Positions 47,281-55,653 of a stretch of 64,000 nucleotides of DNA are shown one piece after another. The notes under the pieces were generated by a model, which did not search any database, was not told the origin of the DNA, and saw only the letters and a list, made by a program, of their open reading frames with translations. The translations under genes were made by a program, and so were the position numbers. Numbering within the stretch: the stretch's first letter is position 1; each line of letters begins with the position of its first letter. Source of the DNA: Jiangella mangrovi (GTDB lineage Bacteria > Actinomycetota > Actinomycetes > Jiangellales > Jiangellaceae); contig NZ_JACHMM010000001.1 of NCBI RefSeq assembly GCF_014204975.1, forward strand, positions 2,728,001 through 2,792,000, given 5' to 3'.

Positions 47281-48299
47281 TGGACCTCGACGCCGTCGCC
47301 GAGTGGAGCCGCTACGTCGTTGTCGTCGCGGTCCTCGTCTACCTGGCGGCCTGGCTGGCCTTCTGCGCCGAGGGTGGTCTGCGCAGCCGCCTGCGCCGCT
47401 CTGCCGAGGTGGCCGCGGCCGAGCGCTCGGCCGACCGCTTGAACGAGCTGATCGCCGTCGGCGGGTCGTCGTCGACGGTGTCCGGAGCGAGCGCCGGTGC
47501 CGGTGCCGGTGCTTCCGAGGCCGGGCCGGGCGACGCCGAGATCGAGGAGCGGGCCGACCGGCTCGGCCGCAACGGCCGCGTGCTGTTCGGCCTGGCCACG
47601 CTGGTCCTGGCCGCGGGCGTCGTCATGCGCGGTGTCGGCACCGGGCGCACGCCGTGGGCCAACATGTACGAGTTCTCCATCACCGGCGCGCTCGTCGCCT
47701 CGATCGTCTTCCTCGTCCTCGCCCGCACCGTCGTCGGCAAGGTCGTCGCCGTCTGGGCCGTCCTGCTGATCTTCGTCACCGTCGGGCTGGCGGCGACGTT
47801 CCTGTACGTGCCGCCGGGCCCGCTGCAGCCGGCGCTGCAGTCGTACTGGCTGGTCATCCACGTCGGCTGCGCGGTGCTGGCGTTCGGCCTGTTCACCGTC
47901 TCCGCCGTGGTCAGCGCTCTGCAGATCGTCTCCGAGCGGGCCGCCGACCGCGGCAGGACGTCGGGCTTCGGCGCCTCGCTGCCGGACTCCGGCGCGCTGG
48001 ACCGGCTGGCCTACCGGCTGACCGCCATCGGGTTCCCCATCTGGACCTTCGGGCCCCTCATCCTCGGCGCCATCTGGGCCGAGGTCTCGTGGGGCCGCTA
48101 CTGGGGCTGGGACCCCAAGGAGGTCTGGGCCCTCATCACCTGGCTCGCCTACGCGGCGTACCTGCACGCGCGCGCCACGGCCGGTTGGAAGGGCTCGAAG
48201 GCGTCCGTGGTGGCGCTCGTCGGGTACGCGACGGTGCTGTTCAGCTACTTCGGGGTGAACATCCTCTTCAACGGCCTGCACTCCTACGGCGGCCTCTGA
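47280..48299 (+). CDS. ccsA: Cytochrome c biogenesis protein CcsA (ResC)
   Basis: The 339-aa heme-handling membrane protein has the WWD heme-binding motif WGRYWGWDPKEVWALITW, flanked by His residues in conserved helices. A low-complexity Ser/Ala/Gly linker near residues 60-80 separates the first helix from the core. It is last in the hemL-to-ccsA operon and pairs with ResB to attach heme to apocytochrome c. Confidence 0.95.
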   Translation: MDLDAVAEWSRYVVVVAVLVYLAAWLAFCAEGGLRSRLRRSAEVAAAERSADRLNELIAVGGSSSTVSGASAGAGAGASEAGPGDAEIEERADRLGRNGRVLFGLATLVLAAGVVMRGVGTGRTPWANMYEFSITGALVASIVFLVLARTVVGKVVAVWAVLLIFVTVGLAATFLYVPPGPLQPALQSYWLVIHVGCAVLAFGLFTVSAVVSALQIVSERAADRGRTSGFGASLPDSGALDRLAYRLTAIGFPIWTFGPLILGAIWAEVSWGRYWGWDPKEVWALITWLAYAAYLHARATAGWKGSKASVVALVGYATVLFSYFGVNILFNGLHSYGGL

Positions 48300-48324
48300 C
48301 CCGGTAGGCCGGTCGTGACGCTGC

Positions 48325-48410
48325 GGAATCCGGCGGACGCTCGGGAAACCGGCGCTTGCGGGGCGGATCGGGCGCCCAAGCGTCGGTTTCCCGAGCGTGA
48401 GCCGGATTCC
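48325..48410. repeat. 34-bp near-perfect inverted repeat between convergent genes
   Basis: Arms 48325-48358 and 48377-48410 pair at 31 of 34 positions around an 18-nt loop. The arms start GGAATCCGGC and include ACGCTCGGGAAACCG. The location between the ccsA stop and the convergent PLDc_N gene fits a bidirectional terminator. The length suggests a dispersed repeat element. Confidence 0.8.
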
Positions 48411-48444
48411 GGGACCTGACCCGGAGCGACCGCCGCGGCGAGGA

Positions 48445-48903
48445 CTAGCGGGACTCGTCCTCGTCGTCGGTGTGGTGACGGGCCTCGTCCTCGCGCTTGC
48501 GGGCCTCGGCCTGGCGACGGCGCTCGAGCTCTTCGGCGGCGGCGCGGTCCTCGGCGTCCTTCTTGGCCTTGATCTCGGCCTCGCGCTTGCGGAGGTCGGC
48601 CTCCCACTGGTTCAGCATCTGCTCGTGCTTGGTGTCGATGTCGCGCAGGTGCCGCAGGAACTCGGGGTCGTCGTCGGGCGCGAGCGGCCGGGCCGGCGGA
48701 GCGGCGGGGCGGCGCTGCGGACGCTGGCGCACCTTGCCGACGGCCAGCCAGAGAATGGGGCCGATCAGCGGGATGAGCACGATGATCGCGACCCAGGCGA
48801 CGCGGTTGAGCGACCGGAACCGGGCGGAGTCGGTCTGCAGGCAGTCGATGAGCGCATAGACCAGCAGCGCAATCGCGACCACGATTGGTAGTACCCGACC
48901 CAC
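48445..48903 (-). CDS. Membrane protein with PLDc_N domain and charged coiled tail
   Basis: The 152-aa product has two N-terminal helices (VLPIVVAIALLVYALIDC and AWVAIIVLIPLIGPILWLAVG), the phospholipase D N-terminal-type membrane domain. A long Glu/Arg/Lys/Ala-rich coiled-coil tail (residues about 90-150) follows. It lacks the catalytic HKD motifs. GTG 48903 follows GGGGAGG by 7 nt. The function is unknown. Confidence 0.87.
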   Translation of the reverse strand: MGRVLPIVVAIALLVYALIDCLQTDSARFRSLNRVAWVAIIVLIPLIGPILWLAVGKVRQRPQRRPAAPPARPLAPDDDPEFLRHLRDIDTKHEQMLNQWEADLRKREAEIKAKKDAEDRAAAEELERRRQAEARKREDEARHHTDDEDESR

Positions 48904-49093
48904 CGTGAGACCTCCCCGGTCGAGCTGTGTGCCTTTCCACCAGCCTAGGTGGTGTGCCGGGCGTGACGCACCCCGGACCGCATTCCGCTTGTCTGGGCAA
49001 GCGTCACGCGGATCCGGGGGCGCCACGACCAGGGGCTGGGGGGCTAGCCCTGGAAGGCGTCCGGCCGGGCGGGGCCGGACGCGTGGTCGGTGA

Positions 49094-49258
49094 TCAGGAG
49101 AAGAGGCGACGACGCGGACGGTGGCCGGCGCGAACGGCAGCTGCCTGGCGCGCCCTCTCCGCCTCCCGACGCAGGTCGTCGATGCGGGTCTGGGCGTACT
49201 CGAGGCTGTACAACGTCACTCCATATGCAAGAATACCAACGAGATCGAAGGTCAACAT
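49094..49258 (-). CDS. Small membrane-associated protein, 54 aa
   Basis: The ATG at 49258, preceded by AGAAGG at 4 nt, opens MLTFDLVGILAYGVTLYSLEY. The rest is an Arg-rich amphipathic helix (QTRIDDLRREAERARQAAA) and a basic end (RPRRRLFS). It has one hydrophobic segment and a charged tail, a layout shared with the neighbouring PLDc_N protein. No family was recognised; it is supported by the ribosome-binding site and coding-like composition only. Confidence 0.55.
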   Translation of the reverse strand: MLTFDLVGILAYGVTLYSLEYAQTRIDDLRREAERARQAAAVRAGHRPRRRLFS

Positions 49259-49369
49259 CGACCTTCTGCCTATGATTCTAAGTCACGACGGCGTAACGAA
49301 TCCATCTCGAACGGGGTGATCCCCACCACGTTGCCGACGCCGCCGCGGGCACTGCGAGGATGGAACGCC

Positions 49370-49837
49370 ATGGACACCGTCGATGCGAGTCTTGTCGCGG
49401 CGCTGAGGGCCAATGGCCGCGCGTCGTACGCCGAGCTGGGACGGCTGGTGGGGCTGTCCGGGCCGAGCATCCAGGAACGGGTGCGCCGGCTCGAGGAGCG
49501 CGGAGTGATCACCGGCTACCGCGCCACCGTCAACCCCTCAGCGCTGGGCCTGGGTCTGACGGCGCTGATCGGGCTGGTGCTGTCCGACTCCGCGGGGCAC
49601 GAGGACGTCGGCGCCCGCCTGGAGGACGTTCCCGAGGTCGAGGACTGCTGGTTCATCGCCGGCGACGAGGCCTACATGCTGAAGGTGCGGGTCGCCGACG
49701 TCGAGGGGCTTGAGCGGCTGCTGGGCCGGCTGGTCCGCATCGAGGGCGTCGCCCGTACGCGCACCACCCTCGTCATCTCCACCCGGTTCGAGGACCGCCA
49801 GGTCGAGCGGACCCCGTCGGAACTGGTCGGCAGCTGA
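49370..49837 (+). CDS. Lrp/AsnC family transcriptional regulator
   Basis: The 155-aa protein has an N-terminal HTH (VDASLVAALRANGRASYAELGRLVGLSGPSIQERVRRLEERGVI) and a C-terminal RAM domain with DCWFIAGDEAYMLKVRV. The ATG at 49370 has GAGGA 10 nt upstream. Its stop overlaps the threonine dehydratase-like gene as TGATG, so it probably regulates amino-acid breakdown by that enzyme. Confidence 0.92.
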   Translation: MDTVDASLVAALRANGRASYAELGRLVGLSGPSIQERVRRLEERGVITGYRATVNPSALGLGLTALIGLVLSDSAGHEDVGARLEDVPEVEDCWFIAGDEAYMLKVRVADVEGLERLLGRLVRIEGVARTRTTLVISTRFEDRQVERTPSELVGS

Positions 49838-50796
49838 TGGCCCAGGGTCTGGTCGGTCTCGGCGACGTGCGTGCGGCGGCCCGGCGGCTCGACGGCGTCG
49901 CCGTCCGGACGCCGCTGATCCAGGCGGCGTGGGCCGGCGGCGAGCTGTGGCTGAAGCCCGAGGGTCTGCAGGCCACCGGCGCGTTCAAGCTGCGCGGCGC
50001 GTTCAACGCCGTGGCGCTGCTCGACGACGGCGCCCGCTCGCGCGGCGTCGTCACCCACTCCAGCGGCAACCACGCACAGGCGCTGGCCTGGGCCGCCCGC
50101 GCGCAGGGCATCGCCGCCACCGTCGTCATGCCCGACGCCGCCGCACCGGTGAAGGTCGAGGCGACCCGCGCGCTCGGCGCCGAGGTGGTCATGGTGGCGC
50201 CGGCGGAGCGCGACAGCCGGGTCCGCGAGCTGGTCGCCGAGCGCGGCCTGACGTTCGTCTCGCCGTTCGACGACGCCCGGGTCATCGCCGGCGCGGGCAC
50301 CGTCGGCCTCGAGATCGCTGCCGACCGCCCCGACGCCGCCACCGTCCTCGTCCCCGTGGGCGGCGGCGGGCTGATCTCCGGCATCGGCGTCGCGGTGAAG
50401 GCGCTGGCGCCGTCGGTCCGCGTCGTCGGCGTCGAACCCGAGCTCGCCGCCGACGCCCGCGACAGCCTGGCCCGCGGCGAGCGCGTCGCCTGGGACCCCG
50501 CCGACACCTACCGCACCATCGCCGACGGCGTCCGGCTCCCCGTGATCGGCGAGCTGACCTGGGAGCACATCCGCCGCCACGTCGACGAGATCGTGACGGT
50601 CCCGGAGGACGCCATCCTGGCCGCCATGCGGCTGCTGGCGGTGCGCGGGCGCATCGTCTCCGAGCCGACGGGGGCGCTCACGACGGCGGCGTTCCTGGCC
50701 GCGCCGGAGCGGTTCGGCCGGACGGTGGCCGTGGTGTCCGGAGGCAACGCCGACCCCGGACTGCTGGCCCGGGTGCTCACGTCGTCCGCAGCGTGA
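49837..50796 (+). CDS. PLP-dependent threonine/serine dehydratase-like enzyme
   Basis: The 319-aa fold-type II enzyme has PLP Lys in GAFKLRGAFNA, the substrate loop SSGNHAQALAWAA, the phosphate loop PVGGGGLISG and a C-terminal VSGGNADP. It lacks the ACT-like regulatory domain of biosynthetic IlvA, so a catabolic threonine/serine dehydratase or racemase is likely. It is cotranscribed with the Lrp regulator. The 3' end overlaps the convergent rhodanese gene by 20 nt. Confidence 0.9.
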   Translation: MAQGLVGLGDVRAAARRLDGVAVRTPLIQAAWAGGELWLKPEGLQATGAFKLRGAFNAVALLDDGARSRGVVTHSSGNHAQALAWAARAQGIAATVVMPDAAAPVKVEATRALGAEVVMVAPAERDSRVRELVAERGLTFVSPFDDARVIAGAGTVGLEIAADRPDAATVLVPVGGGGLISGIGVAVKALAPSVRVVGVEPELAADARDSLARGERVAWDPADTYRTIADGVRLPVIGELTWEHIRRHVDEIVTVPEDAILAAMRLLAVRGRIVSEPTGALTTAAFLAAPERFGRTVAVVSGGNADPGLLARVLTSSAA

Positions 50797-51169
50797 AGCC
50801 CTCGTCCAGCCAGCCGGTGACGCCGCCGATCATCTTCTTGACCGGCCGGCCGAGCCTGGCCAGCCGCAGCGCGGCCTTGTCGGCGCCGTTGCAGTGCGGC
50901 CCGGCGCAGTAGGCGACGAAGACGGTGCCGGCGGGGTAGTCGGCGAGGTTGCGCTCGACGATGCGCCCGTGCGGCAGGTTGACGGCGCCGGGCACGTGGC
51001 CGGCGGCGTAGAGGTCCGGACCGCGGACGTCGAGCAGCACGAAGTCCGCCGTCCCCGTCGTCAAGGCTTCGTGGACGTCCCAGCAGTCGGTCTCGAAGGC
51101 GAGCAGGGACGAGAAGTGGGCGACGGCGTCGGCGGGCGGCGCGGGCGCCACGGAGGTGAGGGTCGTCAT
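50777..51169 (-). CDS. Rhodanese-like sulfurtransferase domain protein
   Basis: The 130-aa single-domain rhodanese has LLDVRGPDLYAAGHVPGAVNLPHG, the active-site Cys in VAYCAGPHCNGADKAA and a C-terminal GGVTGWLDEGF. The start ATG 51169 is 7 nt after TAGCGT on the minus strand, suggesting a leaderless mRNA. It is divergent from the second Lrp-family gene, with 93 nt between start codons, and may be its target. Confidence 0.9.
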   Translation of the reverse strand: MTTLTSVAPAPPADAVAHFSSLLAFETDCWDVHEALTTGTADFVLLDVRGPDLYAAGHVPGAVNLPHGRIVERNLADYPAGTVFVAYCAGPHCNGADKAALRLARLGRPVKKMIGGVTGWLDEGFTLRTT

Positions 51170-51262
51170 GCCGACGACGCTACGGCGGTCAGGGTGGCGT
51201 GAGGAGTGGTGACCGGCGGTCTCAGCGGCGATCGAACGGTGATCGGCCGGTATTCTGCGCAT

Positions 51263-51727
51263 GTGGCCGATGATTCCGCACCAGCCCTCGACCGCCTCGA
51301 CTGGCGGCTGCTCGAGCACCTGCAGCGCGACGGCCGCATCACCGTCGCCGAGCTGGCCCGCCGGGTGAACCTCGGCCCCACGGCCACGGCCGACCGCATC
51401 CGCCGGCTCACCGACCTCGGCGTCATCGCCGGCTTCCGGGCCGATGTCGACCTCGAGCGGGTCGGCTACACCGTCGTCGCCTTCGTGCGGCTGGCCTACC
51501 CGTCCGGCAACTACCGCGCGCTGCACGCCGAGCTGGAGCGCACCCAGGAGCTGCTGGAGTGCCACCACGTCACGGGCGACGACTGCTTCGTGCTCAAGGT
51601 GGCGGCGCGGTCCATGCGCCACCTCGAGGAGATCGCCGGCCGGCTGGCCACGCTCGGCAGCGTCACCACCTCGGTCGTGTACTCGTCGCCACTGGTTTCG
51701 CGGGTGATCACCCAGCCGCAACCCTGA
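51263..51727 (+). CDS. Lrp/AsnC family transcriptional regulator
   Basis: The 154-aa protein has an HTH (LDRLDWRLLEHLQRDGRITVAELARRVNLGPTATADRIRRL) and an AsnC-type effector domain (HHVTGDDCFVLKVAARSM). GTG 51263 lies 6 nt after a TATTCT -10 box (51251-51256), so the transcript should be leaderless; upstream in-frame starts lack support. It is divergent from the rhodanese gene, a common Lrp arrangement where the regulator controls its neighbour. Confidence 0.9.
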   Translation: MADDSAPALDRLDWRLLEHLQRDGRITVAELARRVNLGPTATADRIRRLTDLGVIAGFRADVDLERVGYTVVAFVRLAYPSGNYRALHAELERTQELLECHHVTGDDCFVLKVAARSMRHLEEIAGRLATLGSVTTSVVYSSPLVSRVITQPQP

Positions 51728-51744
51728 GCTGCCAGCGTCGAACG

Positions 51745-52674
51745 GTGACGGGCCTGCTGGTGCTCTTCGTCCTGGTCGTGGTGGGCGGCATCGGATCGGC
51801 GGTCGCCGTGGTGCTGAACGACCGCCGGCGCCGCCCCGACGTGGCGCGCTACGAGATCGGCCGCAGCTTCGACCGCACCGACACCGCGCTGCTCAGCGGC
51901 GGCGTCGCGCGGGCTATCGACGTGACGGTGCTGGAGCTCGTCGGACGCGGGCTGGTGCTCGCCGACGACGGGAAGCTCACCGTCAGCGACGAGGTCGACC
52001 GGATGCTCGACACCCCGATGGACAGTCCCGAGTACCAGCCGCCCTACGCCACCGACGAGGGCTGGATCCTGGTATCGGTGCGGGCCAAGGGCCGGCAGGG
52101 GCTGGACGCCGTCCGCCGCGACGTCCTGAAGATGCGGCTGCGCACCCGGCTGCGCACGCTGGCCGACCGCGGCTTCCTGGTGACGCCGCTGGGCCGGCAG
52201 TGGGGTCCGGCGATCGTGTGGGCGCCGACGCTGATCGGCATGTTCCTCTGCTCGATCGGCCTCATGACCTCGATCGACCCGTTCGACGAGCAGGGCGAGA
52301 TCCCCGCCGCGATCACCGTCTTCGCCTGGGCGCCGATCACGATCCTGACCGCGTTCATCTGGAGCCGACGCCCCGGCTATCACGGCTCCGACCCGCGGAC
52401 GGCGCTCGGCCGCGACATCGTCGAGCTGCTGCAGGCCGAACTGCCCGCGGACGACCCGCAGGCGCAGCGGGTCGCCGTCGGCGGGTTCGCCGCCATGACG
52501 GACGACGCGCTGCGCCGCGCGGTCCAGGGGAACGCCGTCGAGTCCCGGTGGAGCGTTCCGCACGGCCGCGGCAGCGACCGCCACGGCGTGAACGCGATCG
52601 TCGCCGCCGACGCGGGCATGACCAGCGACGGCGGCGACGGTGACGGAGGCGGTGACGGCGGAGGCGGGGACTAG
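51745..52674 (+). CDS. TIGR04222-type membrane protein
   Basis: The 309-aa protein has an N-terminal helix (LLVLFVLVVVGGIGSAVAVVL), an ordered part with FDRTDTALLSGGVARAIDVTVLELVGRGLV, which resembles the TIGR04222 core, and two central helices (APTLIGMFLCSIGLM and ITVFAWAPITILTAFIW). The C-terminus is a Gly/Asp-rich tail. The function is unknown. GTG 51745 is the likely start. It stops 2 nt from the convergent oxidoreductase gene. Confidence 0.78.
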   Translation: MTGLLVLFVLVVVGGIGSAVAVVLNDRRRRPDVARYEIGRSFDRTDTALLSGGVARAIDVTVLELVGRGLVLADDGKLTVSDEVDRMLDTPMDSPEYQPPYATDEGWILVSVRAKGRQGLDAVRRDVLKMRLRTRLRTLADRGFLVTPLGRQWGPAIVWAPTLIGMFLCSIGLMTSIDPFDEQGEIPAAITVFAWAPITILTAFIWSRRPGYHGSDPRTALGRDIVELLQAELPADDPQAQRVAVGGFAAMTDDALRRAVQGNAVESRWSVPHGRGSDRHGVNAIVAADAGMTSDGGDGDGGGDGGGGD

Positions 52675-52676
52675 CC

Positions 52677-53714
52677 TCAACCGAGCGCCGGCACGACCTC
52701 CTTCTCGAACAGCTCGATGCCGCTGCGGTCGTACGCGGCCTCGGGGAAGTAGTTGATGGCGTAGCTCATGCCGACGTCCTGGAAGCTGCGGATCGCCTCG
52801 GCGACCTGCTCGGGCGTGCCGACGGTGGGACTCTCGCGGTACGGCTTGATCTTCTCGGCGACGACGTCGGGAGTCATGAACCGGCTGTAGATCTCCTCGA
52901 CGCGGGCGATCTTCGACTGCGCCTCGGCCTCCGTCGTGCCGATGACGACGTTGAAGTTCATCGACCGGGTGATGGAGTCGTAGTCGGTGCCCAGGTCGCG
53001 GCAGTGCCCGGCGAGGACTTCGGACTTGTGCGCGAAGCCCTCGGGCGTGCCGCTGAAGTTCGTGTACGCGGTATAGCTGCGCGAGCCGGTGTACTCCGCG
53101 CCGCGGGCGTGCTTGGCCGCGATGCGCAGCGTCACCTTCTCGCCGCCGCCGGCGATCCACAGCGGGATGCCGTCCGGCTGGAGCGGCAGCGGCCGGACGA
53201 TGGCCCCGTCGACCTGGTAGTGCTCGCCGTCGAGGGTCGCGATGCCGTTGGTCCACGCCTGCCGCATGATGTCGACGCCCTCGTCGAGCATGCCCAGCCG
53301 CACTCCCGCGCGCGGGAAGCCGAACCCGTAGGCGCGCCACTCGTGCTCGTACCAGCCGCCGCCGATGCCCATCTCGACCCGCCCGCCAGACACGGCGTCG
53401 ATGGTCGCGGCGACCTTGGCCAGGTAGGCCGGGTTGCGGTAGGCCATGCAGGTGCACATCTGGCCCAGCCGCACCCGCTCGGTGGCGGCCCCGAACGCCG
53501 CCATCAGCGACCACGCCTCGTGGGTGGCCTCCTCGGTGGGCACCGGGACGGTGTGGAAGTGGTCGTAGACCCAGATGGACTCCCACGGGCCGGCGTCGGC
53601 GTGCTTGGCGAGATCGAGCATCGTCGCCCAATGGTTCTCGGGCGCGATGTCGACGAGATCGAGGCGCCAGCCCTGCGGGACGAAGAGTCCGAACTTCATG
53701 GGGGTAGAGGTCAT
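52677..53714 (-). CDS. F420-dependent LLM-class oxidoreductase
   Basis: The 345-aa luciferase-like TIM barrel has MKFGLFVPQGW, WVYDHFHTVP, LGQMCTCMAYRNPAYLAKVAATIDAVSGGRVEMGIGGGW and PLWIAGGGEKVTLRIAA. This pattern is typical of actinobacterial F420-dependent enzymes (TIGR03560-like). The substrate is unknown. Starts at 53723 (GTG), 53714 (ATG) and 53699 (ATG) are all possible; 53714 is chosen. Confidence 0.88.
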   Translation of the reverse strand: MTSTPMKFGLFVPQGWRLDLVDIAPENHWATMLDLAKHADAGPWESIWVYDHFHTVPVPTEEATHEAWSLMAAFGAATERVRLGQMCTCMAYRNPAYLAKVAATIDAVSGGRVEMGIGGGWYEHEWRAYGFGFPRAGVRLGMLDEGVDIMRQAWTNGIATLDGEHYQVDGAIVRPLPLQPDGIPLWIAGGGEKVTLRIAAKHARGAEYTGSRSYTAYTNFSGTPEGFAHKSEVLAGHCRDLGTDYDSITRSMNFNVVIGTTEAEAQSKIARVEEIYSRFMTPDVVAEKIKPYRESPTVGTPEQVAEAIRSFQDVGMSYAINYFPEAAYDRSGIELFEKEVVPALG

Positions 53715-53763
53715 ACCACGCACGTTAGATGAAAGATGTGAACGGCCGGAGACAGGCCTCCGC

Positions 53764-54627
53764 TTAGGGCTCCTTGCCGGGGCCGCTGAGCCCGTCGGCG
53801 GCGGCGCGGATCAGGGCTCGGGCGTCACGTCCGTAGACCGCCGCCTCTGCGAGGCGGGCGAAGGTCTTGGCGTACATCAGGATCTCGCGCGGTTGCGTCA
53901 CGGTGAGATAGCCCGACACCAGCTCGACGTTGACCTGCGCATCGTCGTACAACCAGAAGTCCTCGACAGGCCAATGCTCGCGGCCCGTCGCGGCTGGAAC
54001 GACACCGAGACTGATGTTGGGCAGGGATGCCACTTCCAGGAGGTGGCCCAGCTGCGCGGCCATCGCTTCGGCGTCGACGACCGTGGCGCGGAGGACGGTC
54101 TCTTCCAGGACGAAGGCGAACACCTTGTCCGCTCGGGCCAACAGGCGCTGTCGCTCGACCCGTGACTCCAGCGCCTGCTCGACGTCATCGGGCAGGGCGC
54201 GCCACCGCTGGACCGCCCGCAAGACCTGCTCGGTATAGCCGGGCGTCTGAATGATGCCGGGCATCACCCAGGACGAGTACGCCCGGAACCGCCTCGTTCG
54301 CTCGTACAGCGGCCGGATGGCTTCCTGAGCGTGCCGTAGCCCGTCACGCTCCATGCGCCGCCACTCGATGAACATTCCTTCGGCGGCGCGCAACGAGGCG
54401 ACAAGGTCGGCAGCCTGGTCGTCAGCTCCACAGATCCGGCACCAGGTGCGTATGTCGTCGGCGGCAGGAGCGGTCTTGCCGCGCTCGATACGGCTCGTCT
54501 TCGCCGCGTGCCAGCCACACCGCCGGGCGTGCTCCTGGCCCGTCAGGCGCGCGTCGACCCGCATGTCACGGAGTCGGTCGGCGAGAACCTGACGGGCCTG
54601 CTGGACGCTGGAGTACGTGGCGGTCAT
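53764..54627 (-). CDS. XRE-family regulator with DUF5753 (Scr1/WhiJ-like)
   Basis: The 287-aa protein has an N-terminal XRE helix-turn-helix (LADRLRDMRVDARLTGQEHARRCGWHAAKTSRIERGKTAP) and a DUF5753 effector domain with the hallmark YSSWVMPGIIQTPGYTEQVLRA and ETVLRATVV. These regulators are abundant in Streptomyces, usually next to small DUF397 or DUF6879 genes, and some behave as antitoxins or developmental switches. It begins 3 nt after the DUF6879-like gene in a tight three-gene operon. Confidence 0.92.
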   Translation of the reverse strand: MTATYSSVQQARQVLADRLRDMRVDARLTGQEHARRCGWHAAKTSRIERGKTAPAADDIRTWCRICGADDQAADLVASLRAAEGMFIEWRRMERDGLRHAQEAIRPLYERTRRFRAYSSWVMPGIIQTPGYTEQVLRAVQRWRALPDDVEQALESRVERQRLLARADKVFAFVLEETVLRATVVDAEAMAAQLGHLLEVASLPNISLGVVPAATGREHWPVEDFWLYDDAQVNVELVSGYLTVTQPREILMYAKTFARLAEAAVYGRDARALIRAAADGLSGPGKEP

Positions 54628-54630
54628 TCC

Positions 54631-55134
54631 CTACGGCTGGTACTCCTCATGTGGGATCGCGCGCTCCCAGACGGACTCGAAGGCGGAACTGCAGAGCTTG
54701 GCGACCTGCTGGTCGGTGAGCACGTCGTAGCCGTGCTCGGGCTTCTGTCCGTTGCCGTCGAAGTAGTTGACCATGACGGTCTCGTCATCGAACAGCCAGT
54801 AGTCGTTTCCGGGCAGTGCGAGGCCGGTCGCTTGCCGGCGTGGCAGCCAGCGCACCTGCTCGCCGGCAGCCACGTTCATCGCCGTGGTCCAGTGTTCCCA
54901 GCGGATGTACTCGCTCACCGGCTCCGAGACGATCCGTGCGCGGCGCACGACCACGCCGCGGGCCACCGTCTCCCGGATCAGATCGACCCACGGCCGCCAC
55001 TGCACGACCGGATCGACGCCTTCGCCACGTTGCCAGGCGACGAACGCCGGATCGTCCAGCATGTACGAGTCGCGCATCTCGAGGTGCACCGCGGAGCGCC
55101 TGGCCGAGGCCAAGACATCCTGGAACTCGGTCAC
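54631..55134 (-). CDS. DUF6879-like protein of a DUF5753 module
   Basis: The 167-aa protein begins MTEFQDVLASARRSAVHLEMRDSYM and contains RGVVVRRARIVSEPVSEYIRWEH, RWLPRRQATGLALPGNDYWLFDD and VNYFDG, the conserved DUF6879 pattern. The biochemical role is unknown; association with the HTH/DUF5753 gene suggests an effector or toxin-like partner. GTG 55134 overlaps the upstream small gene as GTGA. Confidence 0.87.
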   Translation of the reverse strand: MTEFQDVLASARRSAVHLEMRDSYMLDDPAFVAWQRGEGVDPVVQWRPWVDLIRETVARGVVVRRARIVSEPVSEYIRWEHWTTAMNVAAGEQVRWLPRRQATGLALPGNDYWLFDDETVMVNYFDGNGQKPEHGYDVLTDQQVAKLCSSAFESVWERAIPHEEYQP

Positions 55135-55376
55135 GCGCTCTCGCCAGGTCCGAGGAGGAACTGCCGCATGACTGCTGGGAGCCGGATCATCGACTCGTGC
55201 GGAGGAATGTCGGTCCCGTGGCCCGGGATCGACCCCACTCGCTGCGCCTCCTGCACGGTCGCACTGTCGGCGGTATAACTCTGGATCACCAGGTCGCCGG
55301 TCTCCTCCTCGAGCCAGATCGTGGGTGAGTTGTTCCCTGGCGTGTCCGGGATGATCCCGAGGAACTTGAGTGTCAT
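55131..55376 (-). CDS. Small conserved first protein of the DUF5753/DUF6879 module
   Basis: The 81-aa product starts MTLKFLGIIPDTPGNNSPT and continues IWLEEETGDLVIQSYTAD, ending with an ESMIRLPAVMRQFL segment. Similar small proteins commonly precede DUF6879 genes in streptomycetes (recalled). ATG 55376 follows AAGGG. It is predicted to be a small beta/alpha protein without membrane segments. Its overlap with the next gene shows coupled expression. Confidence 0.82.
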   Translation of the reverse strand: MTLKFLGIIPDTPGNNSPTIWLEEETGDLVIQSYTADSATVQEAQRVGSIPGHGTDIPPHESMIRLPAVMRQFLLGPGESA

Positions 55377-55406
55377 GACGCCGCCCTTCGTCATCGATTG
55401 CATGAG

Positions 55407-55479
55407 CTTGCACCGAGCCTGACGGCCGGCCGAACGCCCGGTCAAGGGCGGAGGCTGACTCGTGCAAGGTCGTGCAAAG
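55407..55479. promoter_or_regulatory. Repeated GTGCAA boxes between the divergent units
   Basis: CTTGCAC (55407-55413) faces two direct copies, CGTGCAAG (55461-55468) and CGTGCAAAG (55471-55479). The 10-bp phasing of the direct copies places them on the same DNA face. They lie upstream of the DUF5753 module and the rightward small genes, so they are candidate operators for the XRE regulator. A hairpin AGAGCC...GGCTCT (55478-55508) follows. Confidence 0.5.
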
Positions 55480-55548
55480 AGCCTTCGCAGCGGTCGCCGC
55501 AGGGCTCTACCTTGCCGCCATGTTCACCATCCGCCGCGGCGATCGATC

Positions 55549-55653
55549 GTGAGCGTGACCGGCGCGCTGGCCGTCGCGAGCATTCCCGTGCTCTGGCTCG
55601 GCTGCCTGGTCGCTGCTCGCCGTCGCGCGCGGGTGGTCCGGAGCCGGCAGTGA
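55549..55653 (+). CDS. Possible 34-aa membrane peptide
   Basis: The GTG at 55549 encodes MSVTGALAVASIPVLWLGCL followed by VAARRRARVVRSRQ: one hydrophobic helix and a basic tail. The stop overlaps the start of the next ORF as GTGA, which supports coupled translation. No clear ribosome-binding site is seen. A 10-codon ORF (55520-55552) ends at its start. Confidence 0.4.
   Translation: MSVTGALAVASIPVLWLGCLVAARRRARVVRSRQ

Noticed and set aside
55520-55552. Ten-codon ORF MFTIRRGDRS
   Set aside because: Too short to judge; no ribosome-binding site and no known counterpart.
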